From assembly GCF_000429325.1 (NCBI RefSeq), contig NZ_AUBQ01000019.1:37313-101312 (forward strand): DNA of 64,000 nucleotides, in the 5' to 3' direction. Under the pieces are notes generated by a model that worked only from the letters and a program-made list of their open reading frames with translations, had not been told where the DNA came from and did not search any database. Positions 1-9,491 of this stretch are shown here, piece after piece. The stretch is from Fundidesulfovibrio putealis DSM 16056 (GTDB taxonomy: Bacteria; Desulfobacterota; Desulfovibrionia; Desulfovibrionales; Desulfovibrionaceae). Each line of letters opens with the position of its first letter. Within the stretch, counting starts at the first letter, position 1. The translations under genes and the position numbers were made by a program.

Positions 1-1443
1 AAGCTCTATCCGGCGGACGAGCGCGTGGCGGCCATCTCCCAGCGCGTCTTGAAACCCGGCAAGGCCACCACGATCCTGGCTCGCGGAGTGGATTTCGCCG
101 AGATCACCGACATATTCAATCCCTCCGCCTGCAACGCCCTGTTCGATGAAATTTCACAAGCGCCGGGGCGCGGCGGCCTGTACGGGCGCATCATGATGCC
201 CGGGCGCATCGTGAACATTCCCTGGGAGCAGGAGGACGGGCGCTGGATACCGGAATTCCAGTGGGGGCTCCTGTACGAGTGCGCCAGGGGCAACGTGGCC
301 GAGGCCATCCTGGCCGAAGAGGAAATCCCCAAGCGTTTCCGCACCTTCCTGCACGACCTCAAGTACGTGGGCGGCGAGCAGAGCCTCTCCAAGGTGTTCG
401 TGGCCGACGCGCTGCCCCCGGTGGACGCCCTGCGCGTTCTCAAGCGCAGCGGGGTTGGCGTGGTCGTCATCCGCAGCATCAACATGCGCGGCGCGGGCAA
501 CGGCGAGAAGCCCGAGTATTACCTGGACCAGTCCTCCTATGAGGAAATCGCCCGCCTGTGGCGCGAGGGCATGCGCTTCTACATGATTTTCGGTTCCGAG
601 GATCACAGTCACATTCGCGAATTTTACAGCGGCTTCTGGGTGACCGCCGAAGGCAAGGAAGGCATCACCCGCCTGCACACCACAGTGGCCTTCTTCGGGT
701 CTGCCGTGGACGAGACCAAGGCCATCCTGCTGGCCCAGTTGGAGGACTTCTTCGCGGCCCTGGCCGGAGACGAGCGCCTGGGCAAGGGGCTGGCCGTGGC
801 CCACGGCAGCGGGCCGGGCGTGATGAAGGCCGTGGACGACGCGGCGGCCCGCCACGGCATCTACCGCATCGGCGTGGGCATCGACGGCGAGCGCATCGGC
901 CAGGAGACCAACTTCTCTCCCGAGGCCGTGGTGCAGTTCGTGAACATAGCCCTGAACACCCGCCAGGACATCCTGGACCGCCGGTCTCTGTTCAAGGTGT
1001 TCAATCTAGGCGGCTACGGCACCTGCTACGAGATCAACATGGCGCTTACCTTCATGAAGATCGGCCACTGCCTGCCCGCGCCCTACGTGTTCGTGGACCC
1101 CGTGGGCATGGGGGGCGACGGCGGGCACCTGTGGCGCAAGGCCATCGAGCAGTTCCAGGAGATCTCCGTGCCCCACGAGGTGAACGGAGTTCATATCCCC
1201 GCGCTCGGCCCCATGTGGGTGGTCAACTGCTGCCATCTGGTGAGTTCCTACCCGGAGGCGCTGGCAGTGCTGAAGGGCTTCCTGGACGACCCGGCCGCCT
1301 ACTGGCGCAAGGCGGGCATCGAGCTGTCGCGCGTGATTTCGGCGCGTGACAACCTGGCCCGGGCCGGGGTGGTCATCCCGCCCTATATCGAGCGAGCCTT
1401 GCAGATGGCCATGGCCCAGGAACTGGAAGAAGACATGAAGTAG
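1..1443 (+). CDS. LOG family (lysine-decarboxylase-like) nucleotide-binding protein, 5' end outside window
   Basis: The reading frame is open from base 1, so the true start lies upstream of the window; about 480 residues are visible. Near nt 800-830 it encodes HGSGPGVMKA, matching the GGGPGxM nucleotide loop of the LOG/TIGR00730 fold, and near nt 1009-1035 GGYGTCYE, a variant of the family's PGGxGTxxE catalytic motif in which the first Pro is replaced. Family members are Rossmann-fold phosphoribohydrolases or nucleotide-binding proteins. The protein is far longer than a simple LOG protein (about 190 aa): the N-terminal half before nt 700 is an extra domain I do not recognise. The exact substrate cannot be read from the sequence. 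The gene ends at a shared terminator and is convergent with the HAD gene. Confidence 0.7.
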   Translation, partial: KLYPADERVAAISQRVLKPGKATTILARGVDFAEITDIFNPSACNALFDEISQAPGRGGLYGRIMMPGRIVNIPWEQEDGRWIPEFQWGLLYECARGNVAEAILAEEEIPKRFRTFLHDLKYVGGEQSLSKVFVADALPPVDALRVLKRSGVGVVVIRSINMRGAGNGEKPEYYLDQSSYEEIARLWREGMRFYMIFGSEDHSHIREFYSGFWVTAEGKEGITRLHTTVAFFGSAVDETKAILLAQLEDFFAALAGDERLGKGLAVAHGSGPGVMKAVDDAAARHGIYRIGVGIDGERIGQETNFSPEAVVQFVNIALNTRQDILDRRSLFKVFNLGGYGTCYEINMALTFMKIGHCLPAPYVFVDPVGMGGDGGHLWRKAIEQFQEISVPHEVNGVHIPALGPMWVVNCCHLVSSYPEALAVLKGFLDDPAAYWRKAGIELSRVISARDNLARAGVVIPPYIERALQMAMAQELEEDMK

Positions 1444-1485
1444 AGCACTATGCGCGCGGCTGGACGCCAGCCGTGGACTTTGAAA

Positions 1486-1514
1486 AGGGGCGCTCGCGCA
1501 TGGCGGGCGCCTCT
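1486..1514. terminator. bidirectional rho-independent terminator
   Basis: An 8-bp GC-rich stem (AGGGGCGC / GCGCCTCT, one G-U pair) is preceded by AAAA and followed by TTTT. It lies between two convergent genes, so it can stop transcription from both sides. Confidence 0.65.
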
Positions 1515-1521
1515 TTTGTAT

Positions 1522-2136
<615 letters not shown>

Positions 2137-2137
2137 G

Positions 2138-2608
2138 TCAGTTCCCTCCGGGAGGTGCTGTCAGTCCGGCTTCCAGGGCGTTGACCTTGCCGAGCCTGCG
2201 CGCGTGCCTTTCGGCTCCGCTGAAGCGCGCGGCCAGGAATATCCTGCAGAGTTCCAGGGCCTGCATGGGGCCGGTCACCCGGCTGCCCAGGCACATGATG
2301 TTCATGGCGTCGTCCTCCACGCCCTGGTGCGCGCTGAAGCTGTCGGTGATCAGGCAGGCCCGCGCGCCGGGAATCTTGTTGGCGGCGATGCAGATGCCCA
2401 CGCCGCTGCCGCACAGGGCGATTCCCCGTTCCACGGCCCCGGAGGCCACCGCGCGGGCCAGTGCCGCGCCGAAATCCGGGTAGTCGTCTCCGGTGTCCAG
2501 GGCTTTGGCCCCGAAGTCTTCCACCTCATGCCCGTCTGCTCGCAGAGCCTCTGCCAGGATGCGCTTCAGTTCGAAACCGCCGTGGTCGGCGGCGATGCCC
2601 GTCCGCAT
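2138..2608 (-). CDS. rpiB: ribose-5-phosphate isomerase B
   Basis: This 156-aa protein interconverts ribose 5-phosphate and ribulose 5-phosphate in the cytoplasmic pentose phosphate pathway. The N-terminus has the ADHGG motif and residues near 60-72 read CGSGVGICIAANK, with the catalytic Cys and the phosphate-binding glycine loop of the LacAB/RpiB family. Length matches the family (about 150 aa). An in-frame ATG lies 14 codons upstream, but the start at 2608 is preceded by AGGAG at good spacing and begins MRTGIAADHGG as family members do. It is the first gene of a two-gene unit with the HAD hydrolase. Confidence 0.93.
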   Translation of the reverse strand: MRTGIAADHGGFELKRILAEALRADGHEVEDFGAKALDTGDDYPDFGAALARAVASGAVERGIALCGSGVGICIAANKIPGARACLITDSFSAHQGVEDDAMNIMCLGSRVTGPMQALELCRIFLAARFSGAERHARRLGKVNALEAGLTAPPGGN

Positions 2609-2754
2609 GGGAATCTCCTTTGGGGTGGCTGAATATGCGCCTGGACGCAAACCAGCAACCGGGATGATTCCCCGAAGTATCAGGATTTCAGGAAAGCGTC
2701 CTCAAAATTCGCCTTGATCGTACCTGAAACAGGGGCGAAGGATACGACGAATGC

Positions 2755-4500
2755 TCAGTTCCGGCAGGCGGCGCATCCATTGCCGCTTCGGACGGTGTTC
2801 CCGCAACCGCATTCCTGCCCCGGTTGCGGGAATCCCGGGCTGTTTTCTTGCGAGGGGATGTGTTCGATCGGCAGCGTAACCGTCACGCGCGTGCCCTCGG
2901 ACTCCGAGGAATAGAACGTGATTGCTCCGCCGTGGGCCTGGGCGATCAGCCGGGCGCTGTACGCGCCAAGACCGGTGCCGTTTCTTTTGCCGCTGGTGGC
3001 GTATTTCTGGAAGAAGCAGTGGCGGATGTCTTCGGGCACTGCCCCCTGGTTGTGGATTCCCACCTTCAGGGTCGAGCCGTTGGGCGTGATATGCACCGTG
3101 ATCGCGCCATTTTGCGGAGACGCCTCCAGGGCGTTCTGGAGCAGGTTGGAGAACATGTTTTCCACCAGCGGGGCGTGGCAGGACAGAGGCAGCGCCACGT
3201 CCAGGCCAAGCGGGACGTTCTCCAGCAGGATGCGCATTTCCAGTTCGCGGTTGCTTAGGGCCGAACTCATGCCCAGGCGCAGCCGATGGAGCATCCGGGC
3301 GAGGTCGCACCGGGTCGGCTCCAGCTTGAAAAGACCCTGCTCAATCTTGAAGATGTCCAGGTTCAGCTCGACCAGCTGCAGCATGCCTTCACTGCATTCG
3401 CGTATGGCCTCCGCCCATTCCTTGACCTTTGCTTCCTGCGTCCGGTCTTCCACCAGCTTGCTCAGGCCGAGTATCCCGGAGAGCGGGGATTTGAGGTCGT
3501 GGCGGAGCATCGCCTCCACGCGCTGGCGCATCTCCTCCGCCTGGACGCGCTTGGTGACGTCGTGAACGATGGAGAACAGCAGGGGCCGCCCCTGGCGCTG
3601 GACCGGGCCGCTGTAGACCTCCACGTCGCGGAGTTCTCCGCTGGCGAGGCGGTGCTTGAACAGGAAATGCCTGCATGTGCCTGTCCAGGCCCGCTGGAGA
3701 ATCTGGAGCACCTGCTCCGAGGGCATGGTGTCGATGTCCTGGATTCGCAACTGCGTCATCTCGCCGTAGGCGTAGCCGTAAAATTCGCAGGCAGCCGCGT
3801 TGGCGTCGATTATTGCTCCTGTGCCGGGATCGATGAGCAGCTTGAGGGCGATGTTCACGCAGAAAATCGCCCTGTAGAGATCCTCGTTTTCCCTCTGGGC
3901 TCTTTCCGCCTGGATGCGCGACAAGGCCAGGGCGACGTTGTCCGCAAGTTTTTCCAGAAATGATATGAGTTCCGGGGTGAAGCGCCCCGGTCGCGTGTCG
4001 TTGAAAAGAAGGATTCCGAACGTCTCGGCCCTGTAGCGCAAGGGCACCAGGGCCATGGACTGGTACGGCCTCCTGCCTGCCTGCTCCTGGGGGGACGCCT
4101 CCTCTTGGTCGCCATTCCTGATGCAGAACGCGCCGTTGTTCCAGAAGGTTCCGTGGGCCGTGAAAGTCGGAGCGGACATCGCAGTGACGTCGCGTGAGCC
4201 GGTCTTGTCCGGAGACGTCGTCAAGGTCTGTGGGGAGCTGGGGGTCTTCTCGCCTGGAGGGCAAAGCCTGTTTTCCATGTGTATGAAGTCTTCGGCGAAC
4301 CCGTCCGTCTCGATATACGGGTGCTCATGCCCCGTACGCAGGCGGATTCCCACCGCCTCGCAGCCGGACCAGTGCTGCAACAGCGGCAGCAGGGCGGTGA
4401 GCATTTCTTCGGGACTTGCGCCGGAACTCAACAACCCGATGAGTTCCATGAACATTTCGCGCTCGTCCACGGTGCGCCCGGCGGAACATGTGCAGTTCAT
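2755..4500 (-). CDS. sensor histidine kinase (GAF-PAS-HisKA-HATPase) with cysteine-rich ends
   Basis: This 581-aa protein lacks membrane segments and is probably cytoplasmic. A GAF domain spans about residues 15-200, a PAS domain about 205-320, then a short dimerisation helix with phospho-acceptor His334 in RHDLKSPLSGI, and a HATPase_c domain with N-box NLLQNALEA and G2 loop GTGLGAYSARLI. No receiver domain is attached and no response regulator is adjacent, so it is an orphan kinase. The start is preceded by GGAGG. Two oddities: the protein begins MNCTC and ends with a tail containing CGC and CAAC after the ATPase domain, a possible metal or redox site. The ATPase domain closely resembles that of the next kinase, so the two are paralogues. 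Confidence 0.85.
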   Translation of the reverse strand: MNCTCSAGRTVDEREMFMELIGLLSSGASPEEMLTALLPLLQHWSGCEAVGIRLRTGHEHPYIETDGFAEDFIHMENRLCPPGEKTPSSPQTLTTSPDKTGSRDVTAMSAPTFTAHGTFWNNGAFCIRNGDQEEASPQEQAGRRPYQSMALVPLRYRAETFGILLFNDTRPGRFTPELISFLEKLADNVALALSRIQAERAQRENEDLYRAIFCVNIALKLLIDPGTGAIIDANAAACEFYGYAYGEMTQLRIQDIDTMPSEQVLQILQRAWTGTCRHFLFKHRLASGELRDVEVYSGPVQRQGRPLLFSIVHDVTKRVQAEEMRQRVEAMLRHDLKSPLSGILGLSKLVEDRTQEAKVKEWAEAIRECSEGMLQLVELNLDIFKIEQGLFKLEPTRCDLARMLHRLRLGMSSALSNRELEMRILLENVPLGLDVALPLSCHAPLVENMFSNLLQNALEASPQNGAITVHITPNGSTLKVGIHNQGAVPEDIRHCFFQKYATSGKRNGTGLGAYSARLIAQAHGGAITFYSSESEGTRVTVTLPIEHIPSQENSPGFPQPGQECGCGNTVRSGNGCAACRN

Positions 4501-4819
4501 TCGCCTTTATCCTCCAAATCAGGGCGTCTTGCGTTGCAAGGGCAACGGCTGCCTGATTATGGTCTCTGTATAGTGAAGTTGGCCCTCTATCTAGTAAAGC
4601 TTCTTCGCTATCGCAATGCAATTTTTGAGGTGAGTGTGGGTGGTGGTGCCAGGAGCGCCCTGTCCCATTCGATGTTGATTGAATTTCAGAGACGGGCGTC
4701 TGTATGGATACGGACTGTGAATATCGTCCACGAATACGGCAATATCCTCCTATTGCGGTATGAAAACTGTCCATCATGGTCAGATATTGCGATGCCATAA
4801 ACAGCCTCCCTCGGGAGAG
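4501..4819. other. 319-bp intergenic region between two sensor kinases
   Basis: It contains the leader of the downstream kinase (SD GGAGG at about 4511) and the 3' flank of the other. I see no convincing gene, RNA or strong terminator. The short open frames here lack ribosome sites and family features. Confidence 0.5.
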
Positions 4820-7372
4820 TCACCGTCGTTCATCCTGAGGAAATGGAAGGATCACACTGACCGTGGTCCCATCTGTGCCCGATGTGGTGAACTCAATGCC
4901 CCCCCCATGAGCCTTGGCGATGAGTTGGGCGCTGTAGGTTCCCAATCCCTTGCCATGTGATTTTCCCTCAGTTGCGTATTTTTCAAAGAAACGGTCACGG
5001 ATAGTTTCGGGAATTGTTCCCATATTATGGATATCGATGCGCTGTTCGTCATTCTCGTGGGAGAGGGAGATAGTCACGTCGTTATCCCCTGGCGAGGCTT
5101 CCACTGCATTCTTCACCAGGTTCAGGAGCATGTTCTCGATCAGGAATTCTTCTCCAAATACCAAGGAAAGTTGACGCGCGACGGGGTCGAGCGCTCCCTG
5201 CTGGACAAGGCGGATCCGTTTGGTCGTTATCCACGTTCGCAGCGACAGTTCGATGCTCTGCACCACTCCCTTGATGTCGAACCATTTTGATTGAGGCTTG
5301 TATTCCCCAAGCTCCATTTGAGCGACTTTATCTGATGAATCAATCAGATTGATCACTTGGCGGATGCCGTGCAGGAGCGGTGGAATCTCCGCGCGCAACT
5401 CTCCGTCCAGATCTTCGCTCAAGGCATATTGAGCAAGGGAGTGAATGCCAGCAAGAGGAGCCTTGATGTCGTGGCGGATGATGCGTTCCACATCTATTCG
5501 GAACTGCTCAGCCCTCTTGCGGCCGGTGAAATCAGCATAGGTCCCGATGATGCGCGTCGCTTTGTTGTTCTCATCAAAATCCATTAGCTGTGATTTCTGC
5601 GCAATCCAGAGGTAGTGCCCCTGTTTAGTTTTCATTCTAAATTCTTCATTGAACCGACTGTCACAGTTCTTCATTGCTTCTTCAAAGTTACGCAAGACCC
5701 TTGGCAGGTCATCTGGATGGACTTGCTCGCGCCATGTGTCGAAACTTGGGGTGAATTCTCCTGGTTCATACCCCAGCATTCTAAACGCTTGGGGACTTAA
5801 AAAAATATCGCCAGTATTGAGTGACCAATCCCAGAGTACAATATTTGTTGCGGCTAAGGCCAGCTCGAGTCGTTCTTCATTCTCTTTCAAGGCTTGTTCG
5901 GCCTGTTTGCGTTTAGTTATGTCGCGTCCTACCACTACCGAGCCGACAATCTTGCCGTTCGTGTCATATAGCGGAGCGAAACTGTAGCTTCCAACCCAAC
6001 GCTCGCCAGTGTCTCTGCGCCGAAGGTTGTAAATGACATCCTTGCCGGTCTCGCCGCGCAATGCTCTGGGGACAGCCCATTGTTCCAAGGGAGCCAAGTC
6101 TCCGTTTTCCGTGAAGACTTCCAAAACGTTTGGGAACTCAGCCAGATTCTTGAAGCATTTTTGCCTGTCATTGAATCTGTAAAACGATGCAAACGCGTCA
6201 CTGGAGACGAGGAAATTTCCGTCTACGTCTGAAATGAACATGGCATCAGACATGCTCGCCAGGGCCGTATGGAGCAAAAACTGGCTCTCGCGCAGGGCAT
6301 TATCACGCTGCTGAAGGAGTTCTGAAGCCCTGGCCAGAGATTCGCCCACCCCCTTGGTCTCACTGAAATCATAGTGGCCATTGGCCACCGGTTTTCCCAT
6401 GCCTACAGCCATGGCCGCATCTGCGAGGGAATTGATGGACTGGGAAATACTGTTCCCCAGACGCAAGGCGATGCCCACACCAATGCACCCAAGAAGGAAC
6501 GTGCCTCCGAGCCCCCAAAGCAACCATGGCCACAAGTGTTTCTCAACGGAGGCCATAGGCACACTGATGACCATGGTCCATCCCGAGATGGTCGACTGGC
6601 TGTACCCTACCAGGACCGGTACTCCTGCAAGTCCCTGGGCTTCAAAGACTCCCTCTCGCGCTGTTTCTTTGTGGCGAGCGAGAACTGGCATATGGGGCGT
6701 TGTTCCTGCGAACTTCTCATGGTCCCGTGTGCGGGTCGCAACAACGCCGTTGCTGTCCAGGATCGTGGCCGTCCATTCAGGTGGCAGCTTCGGAAGCAAT
6801 AGGTTCTGCAACAGGGTGTCCACGGGCAAGGTCATCCCCAGGTCGTAGATCGCTCGGCCTTCTTTCATGACCGGGACATCGAATCCGACAAGGTGACGGC
6901 CTGTAACCGCTCCCTTGAATATGTCGCTTACGCTCGGCTCGCCGGTCTCAAACAGACGTTTGACTCGATCCGGAATATTGCGTTTGGGAAGGGGTGCTCC
7001 ATGAGGAAGATAGGAGTTGGCCAACTGCTGCCCTGTCTCGTCCGCCAGAATGATGTCAGCTCCGGGACGACCTACAAGAGCCAGCAGGGTCTGATCGTAC
7101 AGGCAGGTGAGATTGCCCGATGAGAGGGCAGGTGATTTGGCCAGCGTTTGCAAGGTCGCAAGAATACCCTCCAACTCCTGGTCCATGGTTGCGGAGTACC
7201 TGCGGGTGGTCTCAAGCATGCTTTGGGAAATATCTTCGCGCTCTTGCTGATAATGTGTGTAAACCAGAATACTGGCGGCTATACCAACCGGCAATACACT
7301 TGCCACGATCAGCAGGACAAGCCGGAAGCGCATGGACTTTCGCAGCGAACGCCATCTATGTCCAAGGTTCAT
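4820..7372 (-). CDS. membrane sensor histidine kinase (periplasmic sensor, two PAS domains)
   Basis: 850 aa. A first membrane helix spans about residues 16-40, an extracytoplasmic Cache-like region about 42-280, and a second helix about 281-306. A linker follows, then two PAS domains (about 360-490 with a VGRDITKRKQ end, and 500-620), and a kinase core with acceptor His634 in RHDIKAPLAGI, N-box NLVKNAVEA and G2 loop GKGLGTYSAQLIAKA. The ligand is unknown. The catalytic domain shares the FFEKYAT...GLG.YSA..IA.AHGG signature with the neighbouring kinase, pointing to duplication of an ancestral core with different sensor modules. No partner regulator lies beside it outside the integrated element; the receiver proteins at 9114 and 9488 are the nearest candidates. 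Confidence 0.88.
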   Translation of the reverse strand: MNLGHRWRSLRKSMRFRLVLLIVASVLPVGIAASILVYTHYQQEREDISQSMLETTRRYSATMDQELEGILATLQTLAKSPALSSGNLTCLYDQTLLALVGRPGADIILADETGQQLANSYLPHGAPLPKRNIPDRVKRLFETGEPSVSDIFKGAVTGRHLVGFDVPVMKEGRAIYDLGMTLPVDTLLQNLLLPKLPPEWTATILDSNGVVATRTRDHEKFAGTTPHMPVLARHKETAREGVFEAQGLAGVPVLVGYSQSTISGWTMVISVPMASVEKHLWPWLLWGLGGTFLLGCIGVGIALRLGNSISQSINSLADAAMAVGMGKPVANGHYDFSETKGVGESLARASELLQQRDNALRESQFLLHTALASMSDAMFISDVDGNFLVSSDAFASFYRFNDRQKCFKNLAEFPNVLEVFTENGDLAPLEQWAVPRALRGETGKDVIYNLRRRDTGERWVGSYSFAPLYDTNGKIVGSVVVGRDITKRKQAEQALKENEERLELALAATNIVLWDWSLNTGDIFLSPQAFRMLGYEPGEFTPSFDTWREQVHPDDLPRVLRNFEEAMKNCDSRFNEEFRMKTKQGHYLWIAQKSQLMDFDENNKATRIIGTYADFTGRKRAEQFRIDVERIIRHDIKAPLAGIHSLAQYALSEDLDGELRAEIPPLLHGIRQVINLIDSSDKVAQMELGEYKPQSKWFDIKGVVQSIELSLRTWITTKRIRLVQQGALDPVARQLSLVFGEEFLIENMLLNLVKNAVEASPGDNDVTISLSHENDEQRIDIHNMGTIPETIRDRFFEKYATEGKSHGKGLGTYSAQLIAKAHGGGIEFTTSGTDGTTVSVILPFPQDERR

Positions 7373-7779
7373 AGATTACTCGTTCAAGATTCGCACGTTA
7401 ATAATGTATGCTGCGCATATTGAGGAGTGAGTTTGCCCCAGAGGCACCTTGTTACTTGTCGAAGCACTATCCGGAAAGATACTCTCACCTTTGTTGTAGG
7501 ATCGCAATCAAAAGCGTTTGTCGATCGTCTTGAGGTCGCGTTCTGATGTATGAGCTGTTCTTGACCGGGCCAAGAACAGGTCCTTCTGGATTGTGGGGGC
7601 TGAGCGGACGACCTGTTCGCGCTCTGCATGACGGTCACGCAGGCAGGGCCATGACCGACAAGGAGGAGTATCTCGTCTTGCCAGTTCCTGGATGCGGCCA
7701 GCACTGACACGGCCATCGCTACGCCGACCGCCGCTGAACACGTCAGCCCGGAACTGGCAGCAGCCACTGGCGGTGTTTC
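7373..7779. other. 407-bp region without a recognisable gene
   Basis: Upstream flank of the membrane kinase followed by sequence with only short frames in all directions. None has a family motif or ribosome site. It leads directly into a broken methyltransferase, so it is probably decayed mobile DNA. Confidence 0.5.
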
Positions 7780-8029
7780 CTTGCAGTGCTCGATCATTGG
7801 GTGAACACAGCCCAGAAGGTACACCTGCGGGCAAGCCAGTGGACCTGATCAAGGACCATCTGGCAGTGAGCCAGCCGGGCGGCATGGTGCTGGACCTGTT
7901 CATGGGGGGGGCACTACGGCGTTGGCCTGCATGGAGACGGGAAGGCGCTTCACGGGGGTGGAACTGTCGACCGAATGTGCGGCCCTCGCCACCGAGCGAA
8001 TCCGCAAGGCCGAGGAGGCGTTTAAATAG
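7780..8029 (+). pseudogene. C-terminal remnant of a DNA (N4/N6) methyltransferase, frameshifted
   Basis: One frame reads AGKPVDLIKDHL...PGGMVLDLFMGG, matching the KPV and DxFMGSGTT (AdoMet-binding) segments at the C-terminal end of phage-type beta-class DNA methyltransferases. Immediately after a run of eight G at about 7904-7911 the family sequence continues in another frame as TTALACMETGRRFTGVELS, ending at the TAG at 8027-8029. Nine G would restore M-G-G-G-T-T. The N-terminal two thirds of the enzyme are missing, so this is a fragment as well as frameshifted. It lies just outside the left end of the tRNA-Arg element and may be left from an earlier insertion at the same site. Confidence 0.7.
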
Positions 8030-8219
8030 AGGGAGGCTGACAGGGCAGCGTGCCGAATCGCGCGAAAATCAGTGCCAAATTGCGCGCCGCCTTACACCAC
8101 CGTGCCCGCCTCTTTGAATTCTCAAACTATCTTGCAGGAATTCTCAAACTGTTTTGCGAGCTCTACGACCGTGCCGCTTCTGACAACGACGTTAGCCATC
8201 CGTTAGCCAGAGATAGGAA

Positions 8220-8250
8220 AAGGGGTTGCGACTTGTGGTCGCAACCCCTT
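8220..8250 (-). terminator. terminator following the displaced tRNA-Arg 3' end
   Basis: A perfect 13-bp stem (AAGGGGTTGCGAC and its complement) with a 5-nt loop. On the minus strand it is followed by TTTCC. It sits 10 bp beyond the tRNA-Arg 3' fragment, so before integration it was probably the tRNA gene's own terminator. Confidence 0.7.
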
Positions 8251-8260
8251 GAATTCCTTG

Positions 8261-8308
8261 TGGTGGGCAGTACAGGATTCGAACCTGTGGCCTTTGGCTC
8301 CGGAGGCC
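8261..8308 (-). repeat. left attachment site: 48-bp copy of tRNA-Arg(CCG) 3' end
   Basis: Bases 8261-8308 are identical to 27655-27702, which is the anticodon-loop-to-CCA part of the intact tRNA-Arg gene. Identity stops abruptly on both sides (8260 G against 27654 T; 8309 C against 27703 A). The 5' half of the tRNA is absent here. This is the expected structure for the distal att site of a tyrosine-integrase element. Confidence 0.92.
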
Positions 8309-8556
8309 CATTTCAGCCTGTCTGATGAGTTTCGACGAGTTCCTATGTGGCATGAATCGTTGACTAAAATTTTCTCATTTTTTCTGAAGAGGACCGAGAA
8401 TCTCGGATGAGTTGTTGCTTTTTTGTTGCTACTTGGCCTTTGGGCTGCGGGGCCAACGGTCAAAATCGAGCGGATACCTCTACTTCCAGATAAAATCCAT
8501 GTAACCTAGCAGGCTTATGCTGTTTTGCATGTTATACATGCAGAATTTGTTTGTTG
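8309..8556. other. non-coding left end of the element
   Basis: About 250 bp with no supported gene. It contains a palindrome at 8526-8542 (TGCATGT-TAT-ACATGCA, 7-bp arms) that could be an operator or integrase arm site. Function is not established. Confidence 0.4.
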
Positions 8557-8838
8557 TCATTGTTCTGTCACTAGTTTGGCAAACGTCAGCAAGGTGAGTT
8601 CGCGACTGAGTTGCTCTGACTTGAGGGCCTCAGGCGACTTGTATCCGAAAGTAGAGTGTAGGTAGTTTACGTTGTACTCGTTGTTCCAGCGGTCAAGATC
8701 CTCCAAGAAGCGGTCGAGTTACGAGTAATAATGCGTCTGGATAATGCCATGCTTGTTGCACAGTTCGCCGATTGGTCATCCTCAAGGGCCTTCGAGAACA
8801 ATCCCCTTCGGCTTTGAGGTCAACTGCCATCTTTTCAT
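8557..8838 (-). pseudogene. IS3-family transposase remnant with internal deletion
   Basis: Reading the minus strand from an ATG at 8838 with a GAGGAGG ribosome site, the first 18 codons resemble an IS3 OrfA start (MKRWQL...GIVLEG) and then hit a stop. After a short gap the sequence resumes as the C-terminal end of an integrase-core OrfB (RWNNEYN, YLHSTFGYKSPEAL), with another in-frame TAA just before LDRFLEDL, and ends at 8557. The catalytic DDE region is missing. It is an internally deleted, inactive IS copy near the left end of the element. No terminal inverted repeats were identified. Confidence 0.75.
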
Positions 8839-9113
8839 GGCAGACCTCCTCTTCGTAATCAGCCACGAAAACTGAGTTAGTACTGCCTCGTCAAGCCGGG
8901 CAGGATGTCATGACCTGTGCTTTCAAGACGTGTCATGATTACGCACTGTACCTGCGGGTAAAACGCCACCAAAGGACATACTCGGCGCTGTTCTCACAAA
9001 TTGCACTAGGATTGCTCTCGAGGGAACGGGCACTTGCCTGTCACATTGGTTTGTTTTATATTGCCTTAACATGAGGTGCATTGTTCTTAGGTATATGGCT
9101 GGGGGCATGTCAG
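8839..9113. other. intergenic region with promoter of the signalling cluster
   Basis: About 275 bp between the IS remnant and the receiver gene. Apart from the promoter-like site at 9034-9062 I see nothing coding. Confidence 0.4.
9034..9062 (+). promoter_or_regulatory. sigma-70-like promoter for the receiver/sigma-54 activator pair
   Basis: TTGCCT at 9034-9039 and TATATT at 9057-9062 with a 17-bp spacer. The proposed GTG start lies about 50 bp downstream. Match by eye only. Confidence 0.4.
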
Positions 9114-9491
9114 GTGCAGCATTCCGTACTTATTCTTGATGATGAGGAGCGCATCTGCGAGACCCTCGAAGACTATCTCGTGGATATGGGGCATCATGTT
9201 GTCTCTTGCGGGGATGGGGCCGCAGCTCTTGAGGCATTGCGCGCGAACAATTTCACCTTGGCAATTGTCGACCTTCGCCTGCCAGGTATCGACGGGAATA
9301 CGTTCATCAAACAAGCAAGCCTTTTGAGGCCGGAACTGCGCTACATTATTCACACAGGCTCTCTCGAATACGCAAGTGGCAATGTGGAGCAGGAACTTGT
9401 GGGGGGCCGGATAATGGCTGTGCTCAGCAAGCCCGTGGAGAGGATGCAGGATTTTTCGGATATCCTCGATCTCATAGGCCGCGCGAAATGA
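9114..9491 (+). CDS. single-domain response regulator receiver protein
   Basis: 125 aa if translation begins at the GTG at 9114, which follows a GGGGG at about 8 nt; a TTG at 9081 would add 11 residues without a family match. It is one CheY-like domain: acidic pair D9-D10, phosphorylatable D53 in IVDLRLPG, Thr near 86 (HTGS) and Lys in LSKP. There is no output domain, so it probably acts by phosphotransfer or protein binding. The stop overlaps the start of the next gene (ATGA), so the pair is translationally coupled. Candidate donors are the PAS kinase at 14854 or the two kinases left of the element. Confidence 0.82.
   Translation: MQHSVLILDDEERICETLEDYLVDMGHHVVSCGDGAAALEALRANNFTLAIVDLRLPGIDGNTFIKQASLLRPELRYIIHTGSLEYASGNVEQELVGGRIMAVLSKPVERMQDFSDILDLIGRAK

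Noticed and set aside
7384..7903. Minus-strand frames of 131-146 codons before the methyltransferase fragment
   Set aside because: No ribosome site or motif; they overlap the decayed methyltransferase on the other strand.
8203..8463. 86-codon minus-strand frame over the left att site
   Set aside because: It reads through the terminator and tRNA fragment; not protein-like.
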